Positions 47,546 through 55,875 of a DNA stretch of 64,000 nt are shown here, in pieces. The position numbers and the translations under genes are program-made. Position 1 is the stretch's first letter, and each line of letters begins with the position of its first letter. Under the pieces are notes generated by a model. The model saw nothing but the letters and a program-made list of their open reading frames with translations, had not been told where the DNA came from and searched no databases. The stretch covers positions 466,053 through 530,052 of the forward strand of contig OX457040.1 in assembly GCA_949752735.1 (NCBI GenBank). The letters run 5' to 3'. The DNA comes from Lumbricus terrestris (taxonomy: Eukaryota; Annelida; Clitellata; Crassiclitellata; Lumbricidae).

Positions 47546-49457
47546 TATGCCCTATAGGCCTGTAAGTTATCTCAAATACTTGGCTCAACAAAATACCTGA
47601 AGACTATAAACGACCTTAGGCTAACCTTGGCATGTCCCGAAATACCAGCGATGGACCCAACAAGGCCTAGGGTCGTTCTTCTCGACGTTTATTGAGAGCA
47701 CTTGAGTGTGAAGTGATGAAGACATCCTTCTTATAGACCTACAACAGGAAACTGAGTTGCAGGGAACAACTGAAAAAACCTCCGTTAATTTTAAATAATA
47801 ATTCTCAAGATACTCTAACAGTTGTTTGCCTAAGTCTACAAGTGTGTCATCTTGAGTCTAGGTTACAATATATTTTCATGTCGATGCTACTTTATTTAAC
47901 GGGCATTTAAAACTTTAAGCGGTTAGCACTTTGACCATAAAATAATGACGTTTCAATTACATTCACATTTACCATAATTATAAATCTGAAGTTATTCAAA
48001 TCTACATCGTTATTATTTTGGCTATTAACTGCAATCATCACCAGTGGCAAGCCTCCCTTCCTCTCTCCCTCCCTCCCCTCTCCGCCCTCTCTCCTTTTCC
48101 TCCCTCCCTCCGTCCCTCAATCTCTTTCTCCTTCTCCTCACCTCCCTTCCTTTCTCCCTCCCTCCCTCTCTCGGCCCTCTCTCCTCTTCCTCCGTTCCTC
48201 CCTCCGTCCCTCCCTTAATTTATCCTTCTCCTCACCTCCCTTCCTCTTTCCCTCCCTCTCTCTCTCGGCCCTCTCTCCTCTTCCTCCCTCCCTCCCTCCC
48301 TCCGTCCCTCCCTTAATTTATCCTTCTCCTCACCTCCCTTCCTCTCTTCCTCCCTCCCTCTCTCGGCCCTCTCTCCTCTTCCTCCCTCCGTCCCTCCCTT
48401 AATTTATCCTTCTCCTCACCTCCCTTCCTCTCTCCCTCCCTCTCTCGGCCCTCTCTCCTCTTCCTCCCTCCCTCCCTCCCTCCGTCCCTCCCTTAATTTA
48501 TCCTTCTCCTCACCTCCCTTCCTCTCTCCCTCTCACTTTCCGGTTGTAACGAATCGTGTAAAAAAGGATAGTTTTAATTAAGGACCTCTTGAAACTTCAG
48601 CGCAAGAATCATAATTTTATGCAAGAAATGAAATCGTGTTTGAAGGCTACCGTACATGTAGAGCATGATGAGTGGAAGACGAATGGATATTGAAGTTGGA
48701 TTATAATAATTGAGTAAAATTTATGCAAATCGTAATCGTTCTATTCAATGATCTCTAAAGCGAATAATGCAGCCTGCCTCTAATTAGAGCGAAGCTAATG
48801 CACAATCGTTGTGTCATAATTATTATATCAGATCAATGTCCAGAGGAGGTTACAGACAGACAGACAGACAGACAGACAGACCGAGTAAGATAGACAGACA
48901 AACATACGGATTTACAGATAAACAGATAAACAGAGAGGCAGAGATAGACAGACAGACACGCACACACACACAAACAGGCCTGGTACCCGCGTGTGTTGCT
49001 GCCCTGGTCATGCGCAGAAGTGGAATATCATCATCATCTCGGACAATAGAAATTTTTAGCATTCTTTGTCGTTCTTCAATCAGTCGTTTCATCATCATCA
49101 TCACGTCGATCGTATATGTCTGCTACACAGATGAAGACTTTCCTACAGTCAAGCAAGACATCAACAGTTAAATAAATATCCATTGTACATAATGTACCTA
49201 TTATATATATTCTATTAGCAACTTAATCTGATCCTCAGTCACTCAGTGTTGCACTTTTGCAAGCAGACGAACTGGATCCGTTGTTCAATTCTGTTGCTCT
49301 CAGGTTGTTCGGCTTCGTTGCTCGCAAATCGGGAGGCAACAATGACAACGCATGTCATCTGTTTCTCGATGCTGACAAGAACCAGTCATCTGCCAGCGCA
49401 ATAGTTGGCCTTGTGACAAAGGTCATGATGGGTCAAGGCCAGTTCATGAAGACGTGA
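25423..49457 (+). CDS. tns: Tensin (short or alternative-start form), 15 coding exons
   Basis: Tensins are focal-adhesion adaptors that link integrin tails to actin and signalling. Fifteen exons were joined by hand. Every junction is phase-matched and the coding total is 4506 bases (1501 residues plus stop). Order: LD-like helix (about residues 24-31); disordered, Q/G/S/P-rich region (about 35-1190); SH2 domain (about 1200-1319) with the phosphotyrosine-binding arginine in GSFVVR (about 1235); short linker; PTB domain (about 1343-1497). SH2 followed by a C-terminal PTB is the signature of tensins, and the local motifs ([42 protein letters not shown]) fit. The N-terminal PTEN-like phosphatase/C2 region of long tensins is absent. 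A TAA immediately precedes the ATG at 25470, so an alternative promoter or 5' exon is implied. Introns hold several transposons and large arrays. Intron 1 (8.7 kb) could hide further exons. Exact exon boundaries are predictions. Confidence 0.9.
27165..27300. repeat. (ATTCTATC)n-like degenerate array in tensin intron 1
   Basis: Repeated ATTCTATCATTCTATCG-like words directly after the exon 1 donor. Confidence 0.85.
28143..28544. mobile_element. Candidate hAT-type non-autonomous element (tensin intron 1)
   Basis: AAGACACG occurs at 28135-28142 and 28545-28552. The right end reads GCCTAAGGGCGACCCTG. The left end (CCTTAGCCCAAATGGCGCC) resembles its reverse complement only after the first ~8 bases, so the left terminus may be damaged. 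The interior repeats CATACATTTGGCGYCCCAGA-like units. Confidence 0.4.
28770..30525. mobile_element. 1.76-kb non-autonomous hAT-type transposon (tensin intron 1)
   Basis: Starts CAGGCCCGGATTAAGCC and ends GGTTAATCCGGCCCTG, inverted repeats with one or two mismatches. A GGGGGGCCC-rich block sits inside each end. The element is flanked by AATGTATA at 28762-28769 and 30526-30533, a perfect 8-bp duplication. The interior has degenerate repeats of about 150 bp (approximately 29180-29770) and no transposase frame. Confidence 0.85.
30782..30823. repeat. (GGA)n microsatellite
   Basis: Fourteen GGA triplets in tensin intron 1. Confidence 0.95.
31181..31437. mobile_element. 257-bp hAT-type miniature element (tensin intron 1)
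   Basis: Starts CAGGGGCGGATAGAG and ends CTGGATCCGCCCCTG. Flanked by AAGACAAA (31173-31180) and TAGACAAA (31438-31445), a 7/8 match. Carries CTGACCTTTTTTAGTCATC inside, as in the elements at 20394 and 53661. Confidence 0.8.
31575..31651. repeat. (CT)n microsatellite
   Basis: About 75 bases of pure CT followed by degenerate CTCTGTCT words to about 31720. Confidence 0.95.
31929..32245 (+). repeat. 9-bp array of AGGTCA direct repeats (DR3 spacing), about 35 units
   Basis: Alternating GGAGGTCAT and GAAGGTCAT units. Each 9-bp unit contains AGGTCA, so neighbouring half-sites are direct repeats separated by 3 bp (AGGTCATGGAGGTCA). One short unit interrupts the array near 32036-32045. It lies in tensin intron 1. 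Peptide-like translations are artefacts. Confidence 0.95.
32340..32640. repeat. (CT)n and CTGTCT microsatellite
   Basis: CTCTGTCT words grade into a pure CT tract (32482-32540) and then mixed CT-rich DNA. Confidence 0.9.
33025..33125. repeat. (CA)n microsatellite
   Basis: CACACA and CACCAACACA words. A TG tract follows at 33165-33200. Confidence 0.9.
33630..33792. repeat. 9-bp minisatellite, about 18 units
   Basis: Alternating TGTTTCGAG and TGTTTCAAG units in tensin intron 1. Confidence 0.95.
33838..34005. repeat. 14-bp minisatellite, about 12 units
   Basis: Unit ACTGATGACCTACC with few changes. Each copy holds TGACCT, the complement of AGGTCA. Confidence 0.95.
34748..34935. repeat. (CAGT)n microsatellite
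   Basis: About 46 CAGT units with a few CTGT variants, in tensin intron 1. Same family of word as the larger array in intron 6. Confidence 0.95.
35308..35450. repeat. (TCC)n pyrimidine tract
   Basis: TCC and TCTCC words about 420 bases upstream of tensin exon 2. Confidence 0.9.
35873..35967 (+). CDS. tns: Tensin exon 2
   Basis: Acceptor CGTTGTTGTTGCAG ends at 35872 and donor CAG/GTCTAT follows 35967. Entered in phase 1, left in phase 0. Encodes an acidic, helix-prone stretch with [16 protein letters not shown] second AG ten bases downstream would break the frame, so this acceptor is preferred. Confidence 0.65.
36000..36210. repeat. (TGTC)n microsatellite
   Basis: TGTC units mixed with TACTTGTC in the intron between tensin exons 2 and 3. 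Confidence 0.95.
36486..36645 (+). CDS. tns: Tensin exon 3
   Basis: Acceptor TTTGTTTCTAAG, donor CTCAG/GTTAGA. Enters in phase 0 and leaves in phase 1. Encodes charged disordered sequence ending [12 protein letters not shown]. Confidence 0.7.
36964..37184 (+). CDS. tns: Tensin exon 4
   Basis: Acceptor ACTTTGTCAACAG, donor ATCAG/GTGCGT. Phase 1 in, phase 0 out. Includes NRRPVSPNW and [10 protein letters not shown] and ends MTDDQ. No known domain. Confidence 0.7.
37585..38840 (+). CDS. tns: Tensin exon 5, glutamine-rich
   Basis: Acceptor CATTTCAAACAACAG, donor GGAAG/GTCAGT. Phase 0 in, phase 2 out. Encodes about 418 residues dominated by glutamine from mixed CAA/CAG codons, with a [12 protein letters not shown]-like repeat (38280-38430), [10 protein letters not shown], and a run of about 17 glycines before GMSPGGR. 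The mixed codons suggest selection for glutamine rather than one pure triplet expansion. The frame stays open past the donor to 39246. Confidence 0.75.
38884..39212. repeat. Facing (ATC)n and (GAT)n tracts in tensin intron 5
   Basis: ATC triplets with GGC TTC and ACC interruptions run to about 39110, followed directly by GAT/GAC triplets (39118-39212). The two halves are reverse complements and could pair in the pre-mRNA. Confidence 0.95.
39316..39494 (+). CDS. tns: Tensin exon 6
   Basis: Acceptor TTGTGCTGCTTCAG, donor CTCACAG/GTCAGT. Phase 2 in, phase 1 out. Encodes [13 protein letters not shown] and [18 protein letters not shown]. The donor is the first unit of a 750-bp GTCA-type array. 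Confidence 0.8.
39495..40245 (+). repeat. GTCA/GTCG array, about 750 bp, starting at the tensin exon 6 donor
   Basis: About 187 four-base units, mostly GTCA with interspersed GTCG that give CGGTCAGT words. The first unit is the donor itself (ACAG/GTCAGT). No stop occurs on the + strand in any frame inside the array. Confidence 0.97.
40613..40699 (+). CDS. tns: Tensin exon 7 (SH2 domain start)
   Basis: Acceptor TACTTTTTGCTGCAG, donor CGAAG/GTCAGA. Phase 1 at both ends. Encodes [19 protein letters not shown], the characteristic entry into the tensin SH2 domain. Confidence 0.93.
41091..41216 (+). CDS. tns: Tensin exon 8 (SH2 core)
   Basis: Acceptor CTCTATTTACAG, donor GGAG/GTAAGA. Phase 1 at both ends. 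Contains [20 protein letters not shown], with the phosphotyrosine-contacting arginine of the FLVR-type strand present, so the SH2 is probably competent for ligand binding. Confidence 0.95.
41880..42030. repeat. (ATC)n microsatellite
   Basis: ATC triplets with CAC/CGT interruptions in tensin intron 8, about 50 bases before exon 9. Confidence 0.9.
42082..42174 (+). CDS. tns: Tensin exon 9 (SH2)
   Basis: Acceptor TATTTTGTTGCAG, donor TTTG/GTGAGC. Phase 1 at both ends. Encodes [19 protein letters not shown] and NEPVF, strongly tensin-like. Confidence 0.95.
42586..42695. repeat. TTGATTGATAA array before the tensin exon 10 acceptor
   Basis: About eight copies of ATTGATTGATA-like units ending 8 bases before the acceptor AG of exon 10. 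Confidence 0.95.
42704..42784 (+). CDS. tns: Tensin exon 10 (SH2 end)
   Basis: Acceptor GTGAAATGCAG, donor CTCAG/GTAAGT. Phase 1 at both ends. Encodes [20 protein letters not shown]. The acceptor has no good pyrimidine tract and follows an array of TTGAT words. Confidence 0.93.
42885..43090 (-). mobile_element. tRNA-derived SINE (tensin intron 10)
   Basis: On the minus strand the head reads GGGGCGCGGTGGTGTAGTGG, containing an A-box-like TGGTGTAGTGG, then GGTTCGAATCC, a perfect B box of the RNA polymerase III type. A unique body follows, ending in CTTGAAGGGGCGCTATGATG. A partial copy of the body lies at 23051-23171. Confidence 0.8.
43279..43344 (+). CDS. tns: Tensin exon 11 (SH2-PTB linker)
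   Basis: Acceptor CTTGTCTGCTTCAG, donor ACCGG/GTGAGG. Phase 1 at both ends. Encodes 22 linker residues ([20 protein letters not shown]). Confidence 0.8.
43576..44563. mobile_element. 988-bp DNA transposon with ~188-bp inverted repeats, TA target (tensin intron 11)
   Basis: Termini TACAGGGTGGGCCAAAAG and CTTTTGGCCCACCCTGTA extend as inverted repeats for about 188 bp (43576-43763 and about 44377-44563), with only a few mismatches. TA flanks both sides (43574-43575 and 44564-44565), pointing to a Tc1/mariner-type or related TA-targeting element. The interior has a 104-codon minus-strand frame (44213-43899) that I do not recognise as a transposase, so it is probably non-autonomous. Confidence 0.85.
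44978..45194 (+). CDS. tns: Tensin exon 12 (PTB domain start), with GC donor
   Basis: Acceptor TCGTTTGTTGTCCAG ends at 44977. An alternative phase-compatible AG at 44892 would add a valine-rich stretch encoded by the pyrimidine tract, so the downstream site is preferred. Encodes [18 protein letters not shown], a Gly/Ala-rich insert, then [18 protein letters not shown]. The donor reads ACAG/GCAAGC, a GC-AG type. Phase 1 in, phase 2 out. Confidence 0.88.
45610..46165. repeat. 12-bp pyrimidine minisatellite, about 46 units (tensin intron 12)
   Basis: Unit TTCTCTGCTTCC with TTCTCTGCCTTC variants. It ends about 70 bases before the exon 13 acceptor. All three forward frames are open, which is an artefact of the repeat. 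Confidence 0.97.
46238..46306 (+). CDS. tns: Tensin exon 13 (PTB)
   Basis: Acceptor TTGGTGTTGTTGTAG, donor GGAG/GTATAC. Phase 2 at both ends. Encodes [20 protein letters not shown], diagnostic of the tensin PTB core. Confidence 0.95.
47210..47251 (+). CDS. tns: Tensin exon 14 (PTB)
   Basis: Acceptor ATTTTGTTTCAG, donor GGCAA/GTAAGT. A 42-base exon, phase 2 at both ends, encoding [13 protein letters not shown]. Confidence 0.88.
48050..48535. repeat. Pyrimidine-rich minisatellite of roughly 90-125 bp units (tensin intron 14)
   Basis: Four to five copies of a CTCCC-rich block containing CCTTAATTTATCCTTCTCC and CTCGGCCCTCTCTCCTCTTC. Confidence 0.85.
49304..49457 (+). CDS. tns: Tensin exon 15 (PTB end and stop)
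   Basis: Acceptor CTGTTGCTCTCAG ends at 49303. Encodes [20 protein letters not shown], then [13 protein letters not shown], and stops at TGA 49455-49457 a few residues after the PTB, as expected for a tensin C-terminus. Confidence 0.95.
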
Positions 49458-50278
49458 ACGAATGCGTTTGCGGGGGACTGCAGGCGAGGGCAGACTCCGA
49501 CAACCGTTGTCTTCTCTTCTCTTATCAGCTTTCATCGTATATCATTATTGTAAGATATAATAATTGCTAAGCTTGCGATTGCTGTACGATTTGCGAGACA
49601 ATACGGACGAACAACTTGTTGTTGTTATTGTTGTTAGTGTAGGTAAGCAGTTGTTTCGAACTTAGACTGAATCGCTCGTAGAAGAGATATTATAGTGACC
49701 GAATGTCTTTGCTACAGTTTTAAACAATTCTTTCTCTTCTTCATATTCTGCAAGATACTTTCTCAATGAAACTTCGATCATTGTCCATCATAACATATCA
49801 CAGATCACCAAGATAATTAGACCTACAACTCTACCAACATAATTAGGCCTTGATATATAGGCTACCACAGTATAAATAACAAACATTTATACACGATCGA
49901 CTCCCGGCCTCTGCAGCACTCAGAATGTGTGACTGCTTTAAGAATAGTCCGCCATCTTCAGAGTAAGCGAGTTACGATGTCACAATGCATGTTACCTATA
50001 GCAACACTGTAAAGACTCGTCTTACTGCATTATCTTACGTGTGAATTCACTCTTTCAAAATGGCGCTGACAAGACAGTGATCATGGGAGTCGACATGTAC
50101 TGTTTGTTATTTACACTGTGCTAGAACTGTTTATTGTAGCCTACCCATATCGGTAGCCTACATTACAACTCCAAAAGCGCATATGGGTCCCTGCGTGCTG
50201 CACTATTCCACATGGGCAATAGTTAGACATGCGCGATCTTCTGATTAATTGTGCATTCTTCTGCTAACTGAACGTATT

Positions 50279-50284
50279 AATAAA
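50279..50284 (+). terminator. Candidate tensin poly(A) signal AATAAA
   Basis: The first AATAAA seen after the tensin stop at 49457. It would give a 3' UTR of about 840 bases. Another AATAAA lies near 51455. Confidence 0.45.
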
Positions 50285-50299
50285 AGAAAGAGCTAACGA

Positions 50300-53200
50300 C
50301 TGTTAAACGCTTCTGATTCGTTTGCTCCTTGGGCGGCGCTATAGGCCTATAAATCATTTGCATAATGAATGATTAAACTGACAGGATATCAGTAGATTTC
50401 AAAATCTGAAAAATCAGTTACGCATTTAAATAAAACAATAGATATAATGGACCGTTAAGTAGGCTATCCATGGCAATGCGAAGTGAAAATTAAAAATCTA
50501 AAAAAATAATATTAGGGGACATTGCATCATTAATCTCTGCTGTTGTTCCCTCAATTTTTCTTTAAATATTTTCTCTATATTAAATGGCATTGTCAATATT
50601 ATTCGCATCAAACTCGGTGTTGTTAAGTGAGCTTATTCAGTGGCTTTGTCGATGTAAAGTTAGCGCAATGTAATCAATTGTAAATTGTTACAATGCCATT
50701 CGTGTAAAATGTAAATAGATGGCTATTCTGGAGCATTACGGTAATTCTTGGTTACCAAACTGTGTGAATTGTTGACTGTGAAAATGTTAAGTAAAGTACA
50801 CCAGCTGTAATTATGGTAAAGTAGGAGTGGATAAAATTAATGTAGATGGCACACCATTTCTGCAATGTGTAAAGATGGCAGCTGTATAGTGAGCGTGTCA
50901 ATAAGGAATATGACTTTGTCTTTAGTCCCCAAACACAACTCATTATACATGCACATTTGCAAATTATGCACGTGTGACCTACACAAACTATGTAGGCCTA
51001 CACAAACATTCACCCATACACCACGACAAACACACACACACTCACACGCACACACAGCTGTTCCTTTGGGCTGCATACTGAGTGCAAAATACTGGTGGGG
51101 TTAAAAAATCTAGGCAGGTCGTGACAACTGCTTTACATTGCGTCCACAGATTTGTATTTGGTCATCAAGTACATGGCAACACTAGTCTAGCCTTGACATT
51201 GGCAAGTCACAGGGTCTAAGATAGTCTAACACAGACTAGAGTCCCCCAAACACACTTACCAACAAACGTAATATACACTGGCCAACAACTACCCACATTT
51301 ACCCATGCGCACACAATGTTTTTCAGGCTCACATGGCAAATCATAATAGAATGGAAATTCCACCAATTAATTTAGTAAGCACTCAGTTTTGAATTGATCA
51401 TTGATGTGAAAATTAAATGTACAAACGTTTGACAGTTGACACTGCACATTGTTGAATAAAAAAGATTATTTAAAATTCCCAATAACTAGAACAATTTCTT
51501 TAATGGTTTTTACATGAACATAATGGTGTCTCTTTTAAAAACCAGTTTTATTAATTTATTCATTGATGGATTTTATATGGAAATTGATTTGGTTTTCAAA
51601 GTTATGACCATAGATAAGTTATTATGATGCACTGTACAGGTTGAGCTTGAAAAGATTTGGTGATCATCTTAAATTTATCTAATTACTGTTTCTGTAATAA
51701 TTTTTTTCTTTCAGCATGAAACATTTTACAATTACTTTCGAAGAAGCTTGAAGGGACGGACAACTGTTAGATTTAAACATTTTGTATATTTAAGAATCAT
51801 AACGTATTTACGATTGTGTTGTTTCTGTCTTTCATAAATAATATATATATATATTATATATATATATATAATTATATATATATATATGTATATATATATA
51901 GGCGTTTGCTATAGGGAAAAAATCAACAGATGCAAACTGTTAAAATGCATCGCCAGAACTGAAAATAGATATGACACCTAAAGAGAGGCAAAAGTGTCAG
52001 TGACATAGTTGTGAAACACTTTGCAAAACAAAATGAAAACTGCATTTGAAATGGTTTGCACAATGAATGAAAGGTCTACGTTTTTCTCTCTTTGGTTTTC
52101 ATGCATGTATGGGAGATACCCATTACCCAGTTTACAATTACCTCTGTTCAGTGCTCAGGCAAATTTAAACATCACTTTGCAAAAACAATTCACATACGAA
52201 GAAAAGCGAAACAAACAGCAGGAAAACAAAGTGATTGTTGGATAAACACAAAAATGTCTAAATCTTTTACGACATTTAGTTTATTTTCAACATGCATTGC
52301 CTTGGCAAAATACTGCAAATACAGACATCATAGCAAGCATAGACACAAGAAAACACGAAACAGAAAACAAATTCGGACATAATTATGACTCATAGATCTA
52401 TCAACGCAGTGTTCAGTAAAAACATTAGAAATTCTCTTTTCAGTCAACTCGTTCAACAAACTGACAGCTAGTCACAACAGTACAAAATTGTGATTGACGC
52501 ATTGGTCATCATCATCATCCAGAGCAACAATGCAGAGGCGTTCGTTCTCTGTGGTTGGTCCAACAACCTGGAATGGGTTTCAATTGACTATGCGACACCT
52601 CCCAAGCTGTTCTCAATTTCATAAACTGTTGAATACTGTTTTTTCGCTTGATCTCGGTCGGGAGCGCCTCTGAGTAGGTACCTTGAAGGGGCGCTATATA
52701 AATTACGATTGATTGATATTATCTCAAGTCCACAACAGAACAAACCTCTTTCAATCCTGGCTATTAGAAGGTCTGAGCTTTGGCAAAACTATTATTAACT
52801 ATTAATAAACTAATTGTTGTGAAAGTAGTCATTTCTTCAATCCACACATCACATTCAATCAAAACAGAATTAAGTAAAAAATCCATTAAATAAAATCAAT
52901 CAATAGCAAACACAGTCAATAAAAAATCAACTAGATGAACTGGATTTGAACCTAAATGTAAATAATAATCAAATCATATCAAAATGGTGTATGTTGAAGG
53001 TCACTTCATATGAGATCAAACTAAAGAATCATAATTTATACCGTTTGGACCAGACCTTCCCCCCCATTGAATAAAAATCCTAATGTGACAATTTATGAAG
53101 TATACTTTGTAGCAAGCTACTTCTAGATGGTGTTATGCCACTAATTCGCAACACTGTACACGACCTTTTGCTGACTAAAATGCTTGTAATAATAATGTAA

Positions 53201-53660
53201 AACAATCAGAATGCGATACAGTTTGCGTTGTCAACTGCCAGCACAGTGAAAACAGAATCAGGCTACGAAGGTGGTTTCACAGACTGAAACGGATCTTAAG
53301 TTTGAATCTAAATGACACAAATTCACAGATTTTATTCTTAAACGCTAACAACATGAAAAGTTGCACCAAGCATAGTTAAGATGTTGCGGAAAAACAAACA
53401 AAAACCGTGATAACAACAGAGAAGTAAATTGCAAAAATATTCGTAGTTCAGTAATGGCTTCTAAACACAAATAACTGATACTTTTTCTTGAGATCGTTTT
53501 TTAATTAATGACAAACCAAGAAAATCCAACTGAATTGCTACTCAACATCTGAAATTGTAATATTGAAGCGCAGTAAACATTATTTAACAAACTAAAGCTC
53601 CAGAGACCCAAACATTGAATGTCAGCTGACAGCTAGAACAGAAACAGATTATAGACAAAG
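50300..53660. other. Intergenic, AT-rich, no gene seen
   Basis: Apart from a LINE 3' end (52500-52735) and TA repeats (51838-51900) this is AT-rich DNA with only short chance frames. A CA-rich patch lies at 51000-51060. Confidence 0.6.
52500..52735 (+). mobile_element. LINE 3' end (CR1/L2-like), 5' truncated
   Basis: Encodes RSFSVVGPTTWNGF, then MRHLPSCS and a stop shortly after GRERL, nearly the same as the fossil at 61075-61440. Followed by GGGGCGCTATATAAATTACG and ATTGATTG, the typical tail. Confidence 0.75.
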
Positions 53661-54059
53661 CAAGGCCGTAGCCAGGATTTGATTTCAGGGGCTTTTTCTT
53701 CAGTTTCCCGTCCAAAAAAATAATGACTTTTTTAGTCATTCACTCCAAATTTCAAGAAAATACACCTAAATAACCACGTGTACCCTGGTTTACCTGTGTA
53801 TACCCTGCTTTTCTGCGAGTATACGCTGTATACCCTTGATTACAGCCCTGCTTTCTTACCATTTTCGCCTAATTTCATGTTTTTTATCATGTGCTAGTGA
53901 ATGCATTCTATTATTTTTTACACTTTTCATTTGGGGTGTTTTCATGGTTTTATTTAATGGTTTTTACATCATGTGCTAGTAAATGCATCATATTATTTTT
54001 TACATTTTCCATTTCGGGAGGTGCTCAAACACCCAAAACACTCCCTAGCTACGGCCTTG
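53661..54059. mobile_element. 399-bp hAT-type miniature element
   Basis: Starts CAAGGCCGTAGCCAGGA and ends TCCCTAGCTACGGCCTTG. Flanked by AGACAAAG (53653-53660) and AGACACAG (54060-54067), a 7/8 match. Contains ATGACTTTTTTAGTCATT and an internal duplication (TTTTTACATCATGTGCTAGT). Confidence 0.8.
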
Positions 54060-55168
54060 AGACACAGTAACAGACGTGAACAAAACCATACCGGATACTT
54101 TAACGATGTAGCTCATAGTTGAAATGTCAAGAGATAAGAGAACTGGGTCAATGCATGACGAATGTGCAGATAAAACTAATAAAGCTATTAACCAACCTAC
54201 ATCATTCTCACAATCATATGACAGAATGACTACATCATGATAAGTTTAAGCCTCCTTAATTGAACTTTAAATATGACGTGTACGCAAGTAAGTAGACAGT
54301 CATTAATTGCATCTGAAAAACACATGATATAATCAACACACTGTATGTATAATATGATATTAACATGATCGACTCATCCACTGCTGTAACAATTGTGGAT
54401 AAATATCTTTGATCAACCCTTCACACATGTATACGTACGATGTGTGTAGATGGATGAATCATGACCTCTATGAACAGCTTGAATAAAAATAGATAGAAAA
54501 TCGTGACAACATACACTGTTACACAGTGATACAAGACCTAAAGACTAGACATAATATATAATATATACATAATATATACATCAGTACTTAACAAGTTAAT
54601 GGTGGATTCTGATAAATTCATCAATTGAACTCAATAAAATACTACATTTTCGAATTAGGACAATAGCAAATTCAGCCTTTGTGTGATTAGCCTCATTTCG
54701 TATAATTTACACAATTTTATCCAAGTCATAATTTACTGAACTCAACTGTTATAAATGTAGACCATTTAGCTTACACGGAAAGCCATTTGAAGTCAGGGCT
54801 GAAAGTGAGCCGGGTCTGTCCGGGTCTCAGACCGGGCATTAATTTGTTGACACCTGAATAAACACTATCTGTTAACACTGTATCTAGCACCCTCTTGCCC
54901 AAAGAGACCCAGCAATTTTTTCAAGCCACTTTCAACCCTGTTTGAAGTGAAATTACAACAACAGGAAACTAGACAAAAATGAGTCAGCAAACAGAGTTCT
55001 ATGCAAACACATTAAATTGCACGTGCCTTCAGAATCGTAAGCGACAATTTATATAGCACCACTTCAAGAGAAACCTCCTCGGAAATGCCCATTGCTCATG
55101 GGTTTAATACATTCAAACAAGTACATGCACACACATATACACACACACCAATGCACAAACAACCACTA

Positions 55169-55201
<33 letters not shown>

Positions 55202-55346
55202 GTGAGAAATGCTGTGGGGTTGGGCTTCAACCTCCATATGACCTATAGTAAAGTCTTCATTGCACATGACCCCAACTCGACATAAATCAACCATGATCTG
55301 ATCAACAGTTATTTTTCTACAACTCTCATACTGCAACGCCATACAC
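54060..55346. other. Intergenic, no gene seen
   Basis: AT-rich sequence without supported coding. A SINE/LINE-type tail (ATTTATATAGCACCACTTCAA) lies at about 55047-55070 and a CA repeat at 55170-55200. Confidence 0.6.
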
Positions 55347-55686
55347 CAGTGGTTCCCAACCCGTGGCCCGTGGGCCAAAAGTGGCCCGCCTGGCCTACAA
55401 AAATGGCCCGCAGCATCTCAATGAATTAAGAAAAATATATGTAAAAATTGGCAATTTGGACATAATAGAATATATAATTATTTTCTATTACAAATTATTT
55501 TATTTGGACGTTAATAAATCGCATCAAACATTCTCTTTTGACTCAATTATAACAATTTGATACTCCTTTAGTTAATTAAATTTTAGCATTGTGGCCCCCT
55601 AATGTCCTTCAACTAAGAAAAAGTGGCCATCGTGTCCTCCAACTTAGAAAAAGTGGCCCGACAGTCAAAAAAGTTGGGAACCACTG
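55347..55686. mobile_element. 340-bp hAT-type miniature element with perfect 8-bp target duplication
   Basis: Termini CAGTGGTTCCCAAC and GTTGGGAACCACTG are perfect inverted repeats, a common hAT end. CCATACAC flanks both sides (55339-55346 and 55687-55694). The interior has repeated GTGGCCCG words near both ends and an AT-rich core. Confidence 0.9.
55499..55504 (-). terminator. Possible TRIM poly(A) signal inside a transposon
   Basis: TTTATT on the + strand is AATAAA for the minus-strand TRIM gene, 372 bases after its stop. It lies within the hAT-type element 55347-55686, so the transposon may supply the 3' end. Confidence 0.25.
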
Positions 55687-55706
55687 CCATACACAAATCA
55701 AAACTC

Positions 55707-55765
55707 ATAATACATTACTGGCTTATACGTATATAATATATACGTATATGCCAGTAATGTATTAT
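55707..55765. repeat. Near-perfect 59-bp palindrome
   Basis: Two 29-base arms (55707-55735 and 55737-55765) are reverse complements except for one position, with a single-base centre. It lies about 110 bases past the TRIM stop codon on that gene's 3' side. More AT-rich dyads follow to about 55795. Confidence 0.9.
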
Positions 55766-55875
55766 GCATATATATTATATATGCATATGCATGTATATAA
55801 CAATGACAAACAAATGCACTGGTACCAACGAACTTTCTGGAAGTTGAAAAGAAAGTTTGATATCCGGCGAAGGCA

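Noticed and set aside
55166..55378. Short open frames near the CA repeat at 55170-55200
   Set aside because: Chance frames across a CA microsatellite and the edge of a transposon.
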